From Acetobacter musti (GTDB lineage: Bacteria; Pseudomonadota; Alphaproteobacteria; Acetobacterales; Acetobacteraceae): a DNA stretch of 64,000 nucleotides. The position numbers and the translations under genes are program-made. Shown here piece by piece: positions 1 through 8,792 of the stretch. The stretch's first letter is position 1, and each line of letters opens with the position of its first letter. The stretch is taken from NCBI RefSeq assembly GCF_011516835.1, contig NZ_WOTB01000001.1, forward strand, positions 62,001 to 126,000. The letters are read 5' to 3'. Under the pieces are notes generated by a model. That model ran no database searches, was not told the origin of the DNA, and saw only the letters and a program-made list of their open reading frames with translations.

Positions 1-19
1 GACCCTTACTCAGCAAAAC

Positions 20-175
20 AGCCGGCCGGAGCATTGCCCGGCCGGTCTCCGGGGCTTTGCCCCGAACCCCAGAAAGGGATGTAGTCCCTTTGATCCCGGT
101 TTGTCAGACATAAGGGGGTGAAGGGGTCTGCGACCCCTTCCGGGTGCAGGGCAGTGCCCTGCCTGCAATCAGATA
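20..175. repeat. Dispersed GC-rich palindromic repeat, copy A
   Basis: This copy contains a core (about 51-107) reading GGGGCTTTGCCCCGAACCCC, then AAAGGGATGTAGTCCCTTT and GATCCCGG. Each half is a small palindrome. Two further palindromes follow (AAGGGGTCTGCGACCCCTT and GCAGGGCAGTGCCCTGC, about 121-163). Closely related cores occur at 13408-13460 (opposite orientation) and 15140-15194, so this is a dispersed repeat family. The rest of 1-448 holds no gene I can support. Confidence 0.7.
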
Positions 176-448
176 ACCGCCTTTTCCGGCGCCTCCAGCC
201 CTGTGCGACCATATCAGCCAGGTTGACGGCGCTCGCTCGAAGCCGATATTCGCCGGTAGCGGGCGTGCTTACAGCCGCAAAACGCAGACCGGGTGCCCGA
301 CGACGGACACCGCCCGGAAACCTGACGGATCTGCCCCGGCAGAAGACAACGACAAACGCTACGCCATCCACGCAAACTCTGACGAGGCACAGGCCATTTT
401 TCTCCCGCCGGACAGTTTTCGCAAACACGAAGACAGGATCACAGTGCC

Positions 449-1228
449 ATGAAACGCACCGCCGATCTTCCCGGCCGCGCGCCTCCCGTCGTGGGCTTCG
501 GGGACTGCTATGTCGGCGGCTTCGTGGACGAACTCCACGCGCATGACCGGGGCCAGTTGTCAGTGTTTCTCGCCGGAACCGTGACGGTCAGCACGCAGAA
601 CGGCAGCTTCGTCCTCTGCCCCGGCCAGGGCATGTGGATTCCCGCCGGCACACTCCATCAGGCCACCTGCCGCACCGATCTGATGTTCCAGGTCGTCTAT
701 GTGGACCCATGCCTCACCGGTAACGATCTTCCCTGTAAGACATTCGATGTTTCGTCCCTCATGCGGGGTCTCGTGGATGAGATCATAGGCATGAATTACG
801 AGTTCACCATGGACGAGCGCATGTCGGCCATCGCCCGTCTTCTGGTCGATGAGGTCGGGCGCGCCTCCCGGATCGCTGAACCGCTGCTTCTCCCCCAGGA
901 CCATCGCCTGCGCCGCGTCTGCGAGGCAGTCACCGCCCGGCCGGGAGACTGCCACGACATCGATTACTGGGCGCGTGAGGCCGGTATGGCGCGACGCACC
1001 TTCACCCGCCTCTTTCAGCAGGAAATGGGTATGGGATTCGCGGCATGGCGCCGCAGGGTGCGGGTCACGGAAGCGGCCTCCCGGATCGCGGCAGGCCAGT
1101 CGGTCGCGGAAGTCGCGTTCGCCCTCGGCTACGAGAACGCCGGGAGCTTCAGCACAATGTTTCACCGGACCTCCGGCGTAACACCCCGGACACTGCGATC
1201 CGGCCCGTCACCGGCCACACGCCCGTAG
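449..1228 (+). CDS. AraC family transcriptional regulator
   Basis: A 259-residue regulator. The N-terminal half (about residues 20-110) looks like a cupin sensor: an HAHDRGQ motif is followed by the FLAGTV and WIPAGTLHQ strands typical of AraC_binding domains. The C-terminal half (about 150-255) carries the double helix-turn-helix with ARRTFTRLFQQEMGM and the signature VAFALGYENAGSFSTMFHR. It lies 296 bases upstream of a TonB-dependent siderophore receptor on the same strand, an arrangement often seen when an AraC protein controls uptake of one ferric siderophore. The ligand is unknown. Since the receptor downstream is broken, this regulator may now lack its main target. Confidence 0.9.
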   Translation: MKRTADLPGRAPPVVGFGDCYVGGFVDELHAHDRGQLSVFLAGTVTVSTQNGSFVLCPGQGMWIPAGTLHQATCRTDLMFQVVYVDPCLTGNDLPCKTFDVSSLMRGLVDEIIGMNYEFTMDERMSAIARLLVDEVGRASRIAEPLLLPQDHRLRRVCEAVTARPGDCHDIDYWAREAGMARRTFTRLFQQEMGMGFAAWRRRVRVTEAASRIAAGQSVAEVAFALGYENAGSFSTMFHRTSGVTPRTLRSGPSPATRP

Positions 1229-1524
1229 AAGAGCGCTCTGTCGCCACGCCCCGGCCCCGTCTTTCCCGTTCAGTCACGCGAACACCGGCCCGACGATCAC
1301 AGCCCGGCCTAAAGAATCTGCCTCCCACACTCTGTCCCGACCAGCACGATATCGGCGATCAGGCAGAATTTGCCCGCGTTCGGGCCAGAGAAAGCCCGGA
1401 GGACTGCGCATCGCTTGATGCAGCTTCCGGACACGGTTATGCGCGCAACTAAGTCTCATTCTTAATTACAGACATCGACCCGCTCTCCTCCCGCAGGAGC
1501 AGCCGGTTACGAAATGAGTCAGGT

Positions 1525-2605
1525 ATGCAGCGCAGCGGGATTATCTACACTGTTCTTCTCTCACTCCTCCTGAGTGACATGGCGTTCGCCGCCGATCAGG
1601 AGAAAAAAACCGAAAAACCCGGACAGTCCGGAACGGTCACACCGCACCAGACCGCCACCGGCCAGACCACCACCGCCCGGACTGCCGGCGGAAAGACCAC
1701 CGGAACAGGCGCCACGAAAATCGAGCAGATCGAAGTGCGTGGCCGGAAGGCCTCGACCATCGCATCGTCCGCCACAAAGACAAACACGCCTCTGGTCGAA
1801 ACGGCCCAGTCCGTCACCGTCATCACCCGCGACGAGATGGACGTGCGCGGCGTCCTGACCCTCAACCAGGCCGTGCGTTACGCCGCGGGCATCACCGCCG
1901 ATACGCGGGGAGGGGAGGGCACGCGTTACGACCTCTTCGATCTGCGCGGCTTCACCGTGCCAACCTTCCTGGACGGGCTGAAATTTCAGGACAGCCCCAC
2001 AGGGTTCGCCGTCGCCCAGACCGATACCTCCCGCCTTGAGCGCGTCGAACTCCTCAAGGGACCGGCTTCCGCGCTTTACGGCCAGTCCAGCCCGGGCGGC
2101 CTGACCGCCCTGTCCAGCAAACTGCCGACCGACCAGCGGTTTTACGGTGGCGTGACCACAACCGGCGGCATGTTCGATCTCTATCGCGTCGACGCCGATG
2201 TCGGCGGCTTCGCAACCGATGACGGCCTTGTCCGCTACCGGATATACGGCACGGTAAACGGACAGCACACCCAGCTCAGCAAAACAGGAAGCAGACGGTT
2301 CAGCATAAGCCCCGCCTTCACCTTCGGCGGCGACGGACCGACCACCCTGACCCTGCTGGGCAATTATCAGTACGACCCGGAAAGCGGCTCCTATGGCGGC
2401 GTCCCGCTGGTCGGCTCTCTCAGACGGGCCTCCTATGGCTTCCTGCCGCGAAATTTCTATGACGGCGACGTGCCTTCCGAAAAATTCAACCGCAGACAGG
2501 GCGCGATCACCTACATCTTCAACCATCGCTTCAACGATGACTGGAGCTTCAGCACGCGCGGCCGTTACGACGACATAAGAACCAATCCCTTCCGCCCGGA
2601 CCGAG
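1525..2605 (+). pseudogene. TonB-dependent siderophore receptor, 3' truncated
   Basis: The first 20 or so residues form a signal peptide ending AFAAD. A Thr/Lys/Gly-rich linker follows, then the plug domain: IEQIEVRGRK, PLVETAQSVTVITRDEMD, LNQAVRYAAGI, LRGFTVP, then RVELLKGPASALYGQ and SPGG, which are classic outer-membrane ferric-siderophore receptor motifs. The start of the barrel is present up to about RYDDIRTNPFR. Receptors of this family usually exceed 650 residues, but here the homology stops near residue 358. From about 2605 the same DNA encodes the N-terminal half of a PfpI-like protein on the other strand. The open frame continues to 3045, but that tail is only the antisense of the neighbour. 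The gene lost more than half its barrel and cannot work as a receptor. Confidence 0.88.
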
Positions 2606-2979
2606 GCGAGTGTACGCGGATGTCTGAGCGCATCAAGTCCTTCCACGAACTGTATCGTGTCCTTAAGGGCTTTTCCGCTGCCTCCGAAATACCGGGCGGA
2701 TGCGGAGTGCGCGTCCCAGGTCACGGCATTGCCTTGCGGGTCGGCAAATACCGGCTCGTAGCCAGCCTGGATCAGCGCTTCCACCGGGACCGCGAATTCA
2801 TTGAGAAAGAATCCGGTGGGATAGTGCCGGCCGTCGCGCAATGTGAGTTCGTGCGCGCTGGAAAGAACGACCAGCACGCGACCCCTGTTGTGGCTCTGTG
2901 CCCCGGCCTGAAGGCTGAATCCACAGAGGGTGACAGCAAGCAGCAATGTGAGAGCGATACCGCGCAATATGACCGTCAT
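2600..2979 (-). pseudogene. Exported DJ-1/PfpI (type 1 glutamine amidotransferase-like) protein, 3' truncated
   Basis: Reading from the ATG at 2979, a signal peptide (MTVILRGIALTLLLAV, cleavage near QAGAQ) precedes a DJ-1/PfpI-like N-terminal half: VLVVLSSAHELTLRDG, YPTGFFLNEFAVPVEAL, AGYEPVFADPQGN, and an LDALRHPRTLASV helix. The homology ends at about 2600, where the antisense of the TonB receptor gene begins. The nucleophile-elbow cysteine region expected near residue 150 is therefore missing. An open frame does continue to 1561, but its sequence is the receptor gene read backwards. The junction implies a deletion or inversion that removed both 3' ends. Confidence 0.75.
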
Positions 2980-3298
2980 CCTTTCCGTGCAGTGGATGGC
3001 TCGTGCAGCATCGCCTTGCAACGAACGGCATTTTCCGGATGCTGACCGATGATCAGGTTCCTGTCCAGAACCGCATGGGACCTGAAATCAGGCCGTTTCT
3101 GAAGACGTCCCTCCAGAGACAGGGTGCGAAAAGCGAAGGTATCTTTCTGCGTATGCGACGACTTAACAAACGTCGCGAACCGGCGGATGAAGCAACTTAA
3201 GGTCATGACAATCTCGCGCCATACCCTGCCGAACATGCCCGCTTTATCGCTGCATTACGCCCGGACCGGCTGCTCCCCGCCAGAATCGCCTCCACCAT

Positions 3299-4465
3299 CT
3301 ATACCCCCGCCAGACTCTCCCCCGCCACCGCCGCCGCCCGCGCCGCAAACCACGGCCGCATCCGCCTGACAGCTTCCCTGATCCTGTCCGTCGAAACCGC
3401 AAAACTGAACCGCATGAACCGGTTGCCATCGACCGGATCGAAATCAACGCCCGGCGCAGTCGCCACGCCCGTCTCACGCAGAAGCTCTTCGCAAAAAGTC
3501 AGGCTGTCATCAGTCAGATGCCCGATATCAGCATAAATATAGAACGCACCATCAGGCGGCGCGATACGGGTCAGGCCCAGCTCCGGAAGCGCCTGCAGCA
3601 GCAGATCGCGATTGCGGCGATAGGTCGCGACATGCCCTTCGAGTTCCTCGAAACAATCAAACGCGACAAGACCGGCATGCTGACTCAGCGCCGCCGGCGT
3701 CAGAAACAGATTCCCCATCCGCGCGCGGGCGACACCGATCAGATCCGGCGGCACGATCAGCCAGCCAAGACGCCACGGCGCCATACTGAAATACTTGGAG
3801 AAGCTGTTTACGATGAGCGCGGTCTCATCATATTCCAGCAGGCTGTGCGCCGGATCGCCGTAGCTCAGACCGTGATAGATCTCGTCGGAGATAATGCGGA
3901 TTCCACGGTCGCGACAGACCGAAACGATCACGCGCAGCTCGGCGTCCGGAAGCACAGTGCCCGTAGGATTGGCCGGACTCGCGATAATGAGTCCCCGCGG
4001 CGCCGGCTCCAGTTTTGCAATCGCATCAGCGGTCAGCTGAAATCGCTCCGCTTCCCCGCAGGCAATTTCCACCGGCGTCATATGCAGGGCTTTGAGCGTG
4101 TTGCGATAGGCGACATAGCCCGGCCTGGCGAGCGCGACACGATCCCCCGGCACAAAGCAGCTCGTCAGAGCCAGCACGAGGGCAGGGGAGGCGCCACCGG
4201 TCAGAATCACCTGATCCGCCACGATGGAAACGCCATACGTCTCAGCATAATGCCGCGCGATACGCTCTTTGAGATCATGGCTCTCCCAGTATCCCATCGG
4301 GTCCGTCGCCAGAATATGCTGAGCCCGCTCGATCGCTTTTCCGGGCGCACCTGTCGAAGGCTGACCGAACTCCATATGGATGATGTCCCTACCTCCCGCC
4401 GCCAGCCTGTGCGCCAGGGCGCTGATGGCGATGGCATGAAACGGATCGATGTCAGGAACGGTCAT
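3299..4465 (-). CDS. Pyridoxal phosphate-dependent aminotransferase (class I/II)
   Basis: A 388-residue fold-type I aminotransferase. Family marks in order: MEFGQPSTGAP near the N-terminus, LTGGASPALVLALTS (PLP phosphate region), SPANPTGTVLPD, ISDEIYHGLSYG (Asp and Tyr of the PLP pocket), the Schiff-base lysine in NSFSKYFSMAPWRLGW, and the C-terminal substrate arginine region in RFMRFSFAVS. I chose the ATG at 4465 (MTVPDIDPF); the open frame extends to 4645 but the extra 60 residues look unlike the family. Amino-donor specificity cannot be read from the sequence. The final segment is Ala-rich and overlaps no other gene. Convergent with the broken TonB gene upstream. Confidence 0.9.
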   Translation of the reverse strand: MTVPDIDPFHAIAISALAHRLAAGGRDIIHMEFGQPSTGAPGKAIERAQHILATDPMGYWESHDLKERIARHYAETYGVSIVADQVILTGGASPALVLALTSCFVPGDRVALARPGYVAYRNTLKALHMTPVEIACGEAERFQLTADAIAKLEPAPRGLIIASPANPTGTVLPDAELRVIVSVCRDRGIRIISDEIYHGLSYGDPAHSLLEYDETALIVNSFSKYFSMAPWRLGWLIVPPDLIGVARARMGNLFLTPAALSQHAGLVAFDCFEELEGHVATYRRNRDLLLQALPELGLTRIAPPDGAFYIYADIGHLTDDSLTFCEELLRETGVATAPGVDFDPVDGNRFMRFSFAVSTDRIREAVRRMRPWFAARAAAVAGESLAGV

Positions 4466-4849
4466 AAGAACATCCGGGAACAGACAGCGTCTGAGTGGCA
4501 GTATGCGGGTGAAAACCCGATAATGCTTGTAAAACGAGGCGCACGCCCAGACCACCCCGCAACAACGCCAGGCTGCCCGGAAAACCACCTGACGACCTCC
4601 GGAAATACAACAGAAGCCCCCGAACAAACTGATGCCTGATATCAATTCTGTTTTGTCAGAACCCGCGAACCCGGTCGCGTATGCCGATTGACATGATGCC
4701 CCAGAACTACTCGACGAACCGGTTCCATGCGCGGCAGCAGAGATCAGGGCGTGTCGTCGGTTAGCACCGGGTGCTACGAGGCTTGTACTCCCGTTTGATC
4801 TGTGATGTTTTCTTCCTGTTGCTGGAGCGGGAAGAGATGGAAATGCGAT
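4466..4849. other. Gene-poor interval before IS scars
   Basis: I see no convincing gene, RNA or terminator in this 384-base stretch between the aminotransferase and the first IS remnant. The promoter of the aminotransferase must lie here, but no clear -35/-10 pair could be assigned. Confidence 0.4.
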
Positions 4850-5350
4850 GGGATGGCCTGAGTGACAACCAGTGAGAACGGATAAAGGATCTTCTCCCAG
4901 GTCGTGAAAGTCATGTCGGCGGCACGGCCGCGGATAATCGCCTGTTTGCAGAAGCTGTGCTGTATCGTTATCGCACAGGCATCCCCTGACGTGATCTGCC
5001 TGCCCGCTCTGGCGACTGGAAGAACGTGCATCGGCGGCTGCGTCGCTGGTACGAAAGCGGTGTGACCGAACGGATTTTCCGGCATCTGGCGGCTGATCAC
5101 GACAATGAATACATGATGACCGACGCGATTCATTTCAAAGTACACCGGACAGCAGTCTCTCTACAAAAAAGGGCTTTTCCCCGCCATATCGGGCGAACAA
5201 AAGGCGGCCTGAACTCAAATCTTCATGCTATCTGTGACTGTCAGGGCCGTCCTGTCCGTGTTCACCTGATCGCAGGCCAGTGATTTCAAAGGAGCGTATG
5301 TTCTGCTGGCTGCATTTCGATCATACCGACGATAAATATTTCATGCCCAT
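4850..5350 (+). pseudogene. IS5-family transposase remnant
   Basis: Translating across at least one frameshift gives a recognisable IS5-type transposase: LSDNQW-like start, RIKDLLPGR, then [42 protein letters not shown], an Asp in YMMTDAIHFK (first acidic residue of the DDE triad), IGRTKGGLNSNLHA and VHLIAGQ, followed by SDFKGAYVLL. It stops near 5350, so the second Asp and the Glu region is absent. The final piece abuts an IS630 fragment in the opposite orientation. It is a dead element at the left edge of the AT-rich glycan cassette. Confidence 0.8.
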
Positions 5351-5369
5351 CCAGCTGTGACCGACGCCG

Positions 5370-5558
5370 TCAGGGCAGACGGCGCAACCAGCGGATCGCC
5401 GTCGAAATCCCAACACCGAACTGCGCCGCTAATGAACGCGCTGACACGCCCATGGCGCCAGCTCCCAGAACATGTACCCGAAGATCATCACTAAATGCCC
5501 GCTCCATCACCGTCTTCATCAATGGAAACGGTGAATCACAAGTCACCTTCAGTGTCAC
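5370..5558 (-). pseudogene. IS630-family transposase, N-terminal fragment
   Basis: About 62 residues remain. From MERAFSDDLRVHVL the sequence runs through SARSLAAQFGVGISTAIRWL, the N-terminal helix-turn-helix typical of IS630/Tc1-like transposases. The frame then ends, and no DDE catalytic domain follows, so it is a fragment. It abuts the IS5 remnant on its left and the AT-rich cassette on its right. Confidence 0.75.
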
Positions 5559-5626
5559 TCAGGCAATTCAATGTTTAATGTAACCGCTCTGGTTCTATAG
5601 CTTTAAAAATTAAAGAAATAGAAAAA

Positions 5627-7132
5627 CTAAATTATAGCATCGCATCGAAATATATTTCCTTCTGAGTTACACACAATTAGAATATTCCATTCGTCATTGC
5701 TAATTATTTTATCAATCCATGAATTTTCTGACCATATTAGAATAATACTATATTCTTTTTTTGCTGGCTCAGACATCCAAGAGCCTGAAATAACGCCATT
5801 ACGATAAAAATTACCATCATTATTTATAGTAAGTTTGGATCCATCTATCCATTTATATGTGCGAACGAATAAATTTTTATATTTTATATCTAAAATGTCT
5901 GGGAATGATAGTATCATAGAAGTAATAACTGACTGTTTTTTATCTATTGTTTCAAGTTTTTTTACCAATTCCTTTTGCTGAGCTTTTATTAACCCATTGG
6001 AATGAGAAAATATATCAGCATATCCCCACCATGTATCATGTAATTGACGCAATTCATTGCTTTTAATATCTCTCAAAGGAATGCGTTGTATTTTTGAAGA
6101 TTGCTCAAAAATAAATTTTATAAATTCCGGGTCCAGGAAAGTTTCAAATGGAATTTGCCAGTATTGATCATAATCAGACGTATCGCTCCTGTTATCTTGA
6201 ATATCCGGATAATAAAGAGGGCAGATCGCCTTGTAGAGTATGACTGAAGAGCAATTAAAAAATGGCGCTTCTTGCAAAGAACCAGACGATATACCTACAA
6301 ACGTACCGGGTTTTTCCTCAAAAAAAGCATTGTATAGATGTATGTTGTCTGTAAAAAAACTACAATTAAGGCTAGTCAAATAAGATTTTTCTTTTTCAAT
6401 ATGCCACTTGGCGGCAGATGGATGAGGAAGATAAGCAACTTTTTTACCAAAAAAAATCTCTTTTAATCTTTTTTCGTAACAGGAAAGCGTGATAAGGGAT
6501 TTTCCGTTTACCAGGCTAGCATCAGCTTCTGTCTGTCCAACAACATAAACTATATCTTTGGAGCTTCTGAATAAATCGTATTCTTTTTTATAGCGTTCTT
6601 TATGTATATAAGATGCTTTCAGCTTATTAGCTTCAAGCCTTATTTCTGAATATCGGACAGCCAGAGAAGGCAGGCGCTTTTGCAGACCTGGTATGGATGT
6701 ACGTAATGCTATCAAAAGATCTGACAGAAAACGAATTGGAGAAATTCGGAAATCTATCCAATGATGATTGTTTTTTTCAAAAAATTTAATCAAACCAGGA
6801 GATAGCTCGTAACCTATTATAACGCTACGCTCTGGTATATTTTCAACAAAATATTTTTCTAATTCTACACTTAAATTCTTATAATTATCTATCCATAAAT
6901 AATTATGGTCCATGATATTGTTTGTTGTGTGATCCCATGAAGGCATACCGTTGGCAGCCATAAATTTCTGCCTTAAACTTGGCGGAACATTAATGCCCAG
7001 AGCCTGCCGGATAGGTTCTCGAAGAAGATCATAAAAAAATTCTTTTGCAGGCCAAAAAGCCTCACGGAGCAGGTCGTCAACAAAAATTAAATTCGGAAAA
7101 TCATTCTTAATTTCTAACGGATCATGAACCAT
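5627..7132 (-). CDS. Unrecognised large protein in AT-rich glycan cassette
   Basis: A 501-residue protein without a signal peptide or clear membrane segment, rich in Lys, Ile, Asn and Phe, with codon use quite unlike the chromosomal genes around it. I do not recognise a family with certainty. Weak hints of a GT-B or capsule/sialyltransferase-like layout are a Rossmann-like YVVGQTEADASL stretch (near residue 215), KKVAYLPHPSA (near 245, reminiscent of the HP motif of sialyltransferase-like folds), and FVGISSGSLQEAPFF (near 295), where a G-x-SS-like turn could bind a nucleotide sugar. The C-terminal 90 residues look like a separate small beta domain with a W-x-SGSW repeat. The GT25 and DUF3431 neighbours support a surface-glycan role, but this is inference. 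Confidence 0.7.
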   Translation of the reverse strand: MVHDPLEIKNDFPNLIFVDDLLREAFWPAKEFFYDLLREPIRQALGINVPPSLRQKFMAANGMPSWDHTTNNIMDHNYLWIDNYKNLSVELEKYFVENIPERSVIIGYELSPGLIKFFEKNNHHWIDFRISPIRFLSDLLIALRTSIPGLQKRLPSLAVRYSEIRLEANKLKASYIHKERYKKEYDLFRSSKDIVYVVGQTEADASLVNGKSLITLSCYEKRLKEIFFGKKVAYLPHPSAAKWHIEKEKSYLTSLNCSFFTDNIHLYNAFFEEKPGTFVGISSGSLQEAPFFNCSSVILYKAICPLYYPDIQDNRSDTSDYDQYWQIPFETFLDPEFIKFIFEQSSKIQRIPLRDIKSNELRQLHDTWWGYADIFSHSNGLIKAQQKELVKKLETIDKKQSVITSMILSFPDILDIKYKNLFVRTYKWIDGSKLTINNDGNFYRNGVISGSWMSEPAKKEYSIILIWSENSWIDKIISNDEWNILIVCNSEGNIFRCDAII

Positions 7133-7430
7133 TATTCAAACCTAAAGTACTAAAACTGTTATAGATATTTATGCACTTTGCACAAACGGGATTCAAACGT
7201 TTAGCGTAAAACTTACGAAAACGATGAGGCGTATATTAATGAATGTTGATGTTTGTAGCCTTTAATCTGCCTTCTTTGCTGATTGAGTAGGTATCCTGAT
7301 TTTCATCAAAAAGAGAAAGCAGTCCATATTATCAGCGATCTTATCTACCGTCACCTTGCTTTTCCTTCGTGTAAATCAGAAACAGCGAAAACATAAGAGC
7401 GAATTCAGAATAGGAAATTTTTAAAAAAAT
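7133..7430. other. AT-rich spacer within glycan cassette
   Basis: Nearly 300 bases of AT-rich sequence without a supportable gene. It separates the large unknown gene from the DUF3431-like gene, so the two may not be co-transcribed. Confidence 0.35.
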
Positions 7431-8198
7431 CTAAATTGGAAAGTAATTGTCAAAAATATTATCACGTAAACCTATAAACGGCTGTCCAAACATATGGAGC
7501 CACAGCCGTTCCATAATATAGCCTGTGACAGGATAAGACCGAACCTCCCGCAGAGCATTAACAAATATTTCTTTGTCAATTTTGTTTACTACGTTGTTTT
7601 TGACGCCAAAGATAGCGCCATATGAAAACTCTCCAAACATAGCTTGGGAAGCATCCAATGACATTGAATAAAAACCTATTCTTCGAAAAAAATCACTGGC
7701 TATATTTGTGCCATTTTCTACTTTGTAGTCAGATAAATAAAAGCATCCGCTTTTATAAGCGCCGATATCGCACCAGTTCACAGGCGCCCAATTAAATAAT
7801 GAGAACAATTCATTTCTTATCAATCTCCCAGTTTTTTCTTTGTATTTATTTAAAATATATTCCGGAGGGAAATTGTCTTTCCATCTCAGCGAACATCCCC
7901 AAACGTCATTTTCAAAGGGCAATGACAGTAATTTGAGGAAATCGGGGGCATGTTCAAACGGATCACCTTGTGTGAATATAGTAAATGAGTGGTTTTTTTT
8001 CATATTATTTATAATATGATACAAATAAGAATCTGATTCTCGACCTATATTTGGTATTTCAATATACTGAATCCTATTTAAAATGCTGATATTTTTTATG
8101 CGTTCTCCCTTGTTGTAAACAATTATGTTATATTCTGAGGGAACATTATGAACCCAATTTATATCCTCGTTATATCGGGCTATAACTAAGTCTGGCAT
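7431..8198 (-). CDS. DUF3431-like protein (glycosyltransferase-associated)
   Basis: A 255-residue protein opening with DLVIARYNEDINWV, then IIVYNKGE, EIPNIGRESDSYLYHII and FTIFTQGDPFEHAPDFL. This order (ARYNED, YNKG, N-x-GREs-x-YL, F-QG-PF-H) matches the DUF3431 group of proteins, commonly found in polysaccharide loci and thought to resemble glycosyltransferases. The N-terminus begins directly at the first beta strand, so the start is well placed. It is AT-rich like its neighbours and separated from the next gene by only 9 bases, suggesting one transcript with the two GT25-like genes upstream. Its biochemical role is not established. Confidence 0.75.
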   Translation of the reverse strand: MPDLVIARYNEDINWVHNVPSEYNIIVYNKGERIKNISILNRIQYIEIPNIGRESDSYLYHIINNMKKNHSFTIFTQGDPFEHAPDFLKLLSLPFENDVWGCSLRWKDNFPPEYILNKYKEKTGRLIRNELFSLFNWAPVNWCDIGAYKSGCFYLSDYKVENGTNIASDFFRRIGFYSMSLDASQAMFGEFSYGAIFGVKNNVVNKIDKEIFVNALREVRSYPVTGYIMERLWLHMFGQPFIGLRDNIFDNYFPI

Positions 8199-8207
8199 AT
8201 TTCAACC

Positions 8208-8774
8208 TTATAAAAAGACAACTGGGGGCAGGCAGATAAAAGACATCATTGAATTTAGATCGTTTTTTGTTATAATATTTATAACATTACTTTTTGTTTT
8301 ATATTCATCTCTGTTTGAAACTCTTGGAAGAGGATTGCACATATTAAGTATTTTTTTTGCCCCAGATTGAGATATAGCATATTTTCTTATTCCTGTAGCC
8401 GTAAGAAGTTTAAAAACGGCAAACTCTCCATTATAAATGTTTTCTATGCTTTTATTTCCTACAATAAATATGTCAGAATTTGTTATTCCTGCAACGTTTA
8501 CTCCAATATATGAGTGATCGTTGATGCCAAATACAAGAAAATCCCAATCAACTTCTTTTTTTTCGAAATTTTCGTATATAAGTTTTTCAACTATACCTGT
8601 ATATTTTTCATCATTTAATTTAAATTTTAAGTTTTTATTTATAATATCTGAACAAATATCCATTATATTGTATAAAGATAGTAAAAAATAATTATCAAGA
8701 CGCTCATCGTTTGAAATAATATTACTTTTTTTTAATTCCGACTCTATGAATCTTGAAATGTTATCTGTTTTCAT
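8208..8774 (-). CDS. GT25-like protein lacking the usual N-terminal half
   Basis: 188 residues. The C-terminal two thirds parallel the GT25 gene just upstream: WDFLVFG (for WDIVLWG), LLTATGIRKYAISQSGAKKIL (for LGICGYAISPQGARKL), and a final SFICLPPVV (for SYICIPPLC). The N-terminal 70 residues, rich in Lys, Asn and Ile, do not show the VINRD start or the acidic FEDD motif expected of an active LPS glycosyltransferase of family 25. It is probably a degraded or diverged duplicate. The short gap (18 bases) to the upstream gene suggests co-transcription. Confidence 0.65.
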   Translation of the reverse strand: MKTDNISRFIESELKKSNIISNDERLDNYFLLSLYNIMDICSDIINKNLKFKLNDEKYTGIVEKLIYENFEKKEVDWDFLVFGINDHSYIGVNVAGITNSDIFIVGNKSIENIYNGEFAVFKLLTATGIRKYAISQSGAKKILNMCNPLPRVSNRDEYKTKSNVINIITKNDLNSMMSFICLPPVVFL

Positions 8775-8792
8775 AGAAATTATCCTTGTATA

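Noticed and set aside
1441-1524. A possible Fur-like site (TCTCATTCTTAATTA) before the TonB receptor
   Set aside because: Only a partial match to any Fur consensus; too weak to call without a matrix search.
1561-3021. A 486-codon minus-strand open frame
   Set aside because: Only the first part (down to about 2600) has PfpI-like features. The rest is the antisense of the TonB receptor, so it is not one protein.
3003-3369. Short open frames between the PfpI fragment and the aminotransferase
   Set aside because: No ribosome-binding sites or family features; the Pro-rich one at 3124-3369 is antisense to the Ala/Gly-rich end of the aminotransferase.
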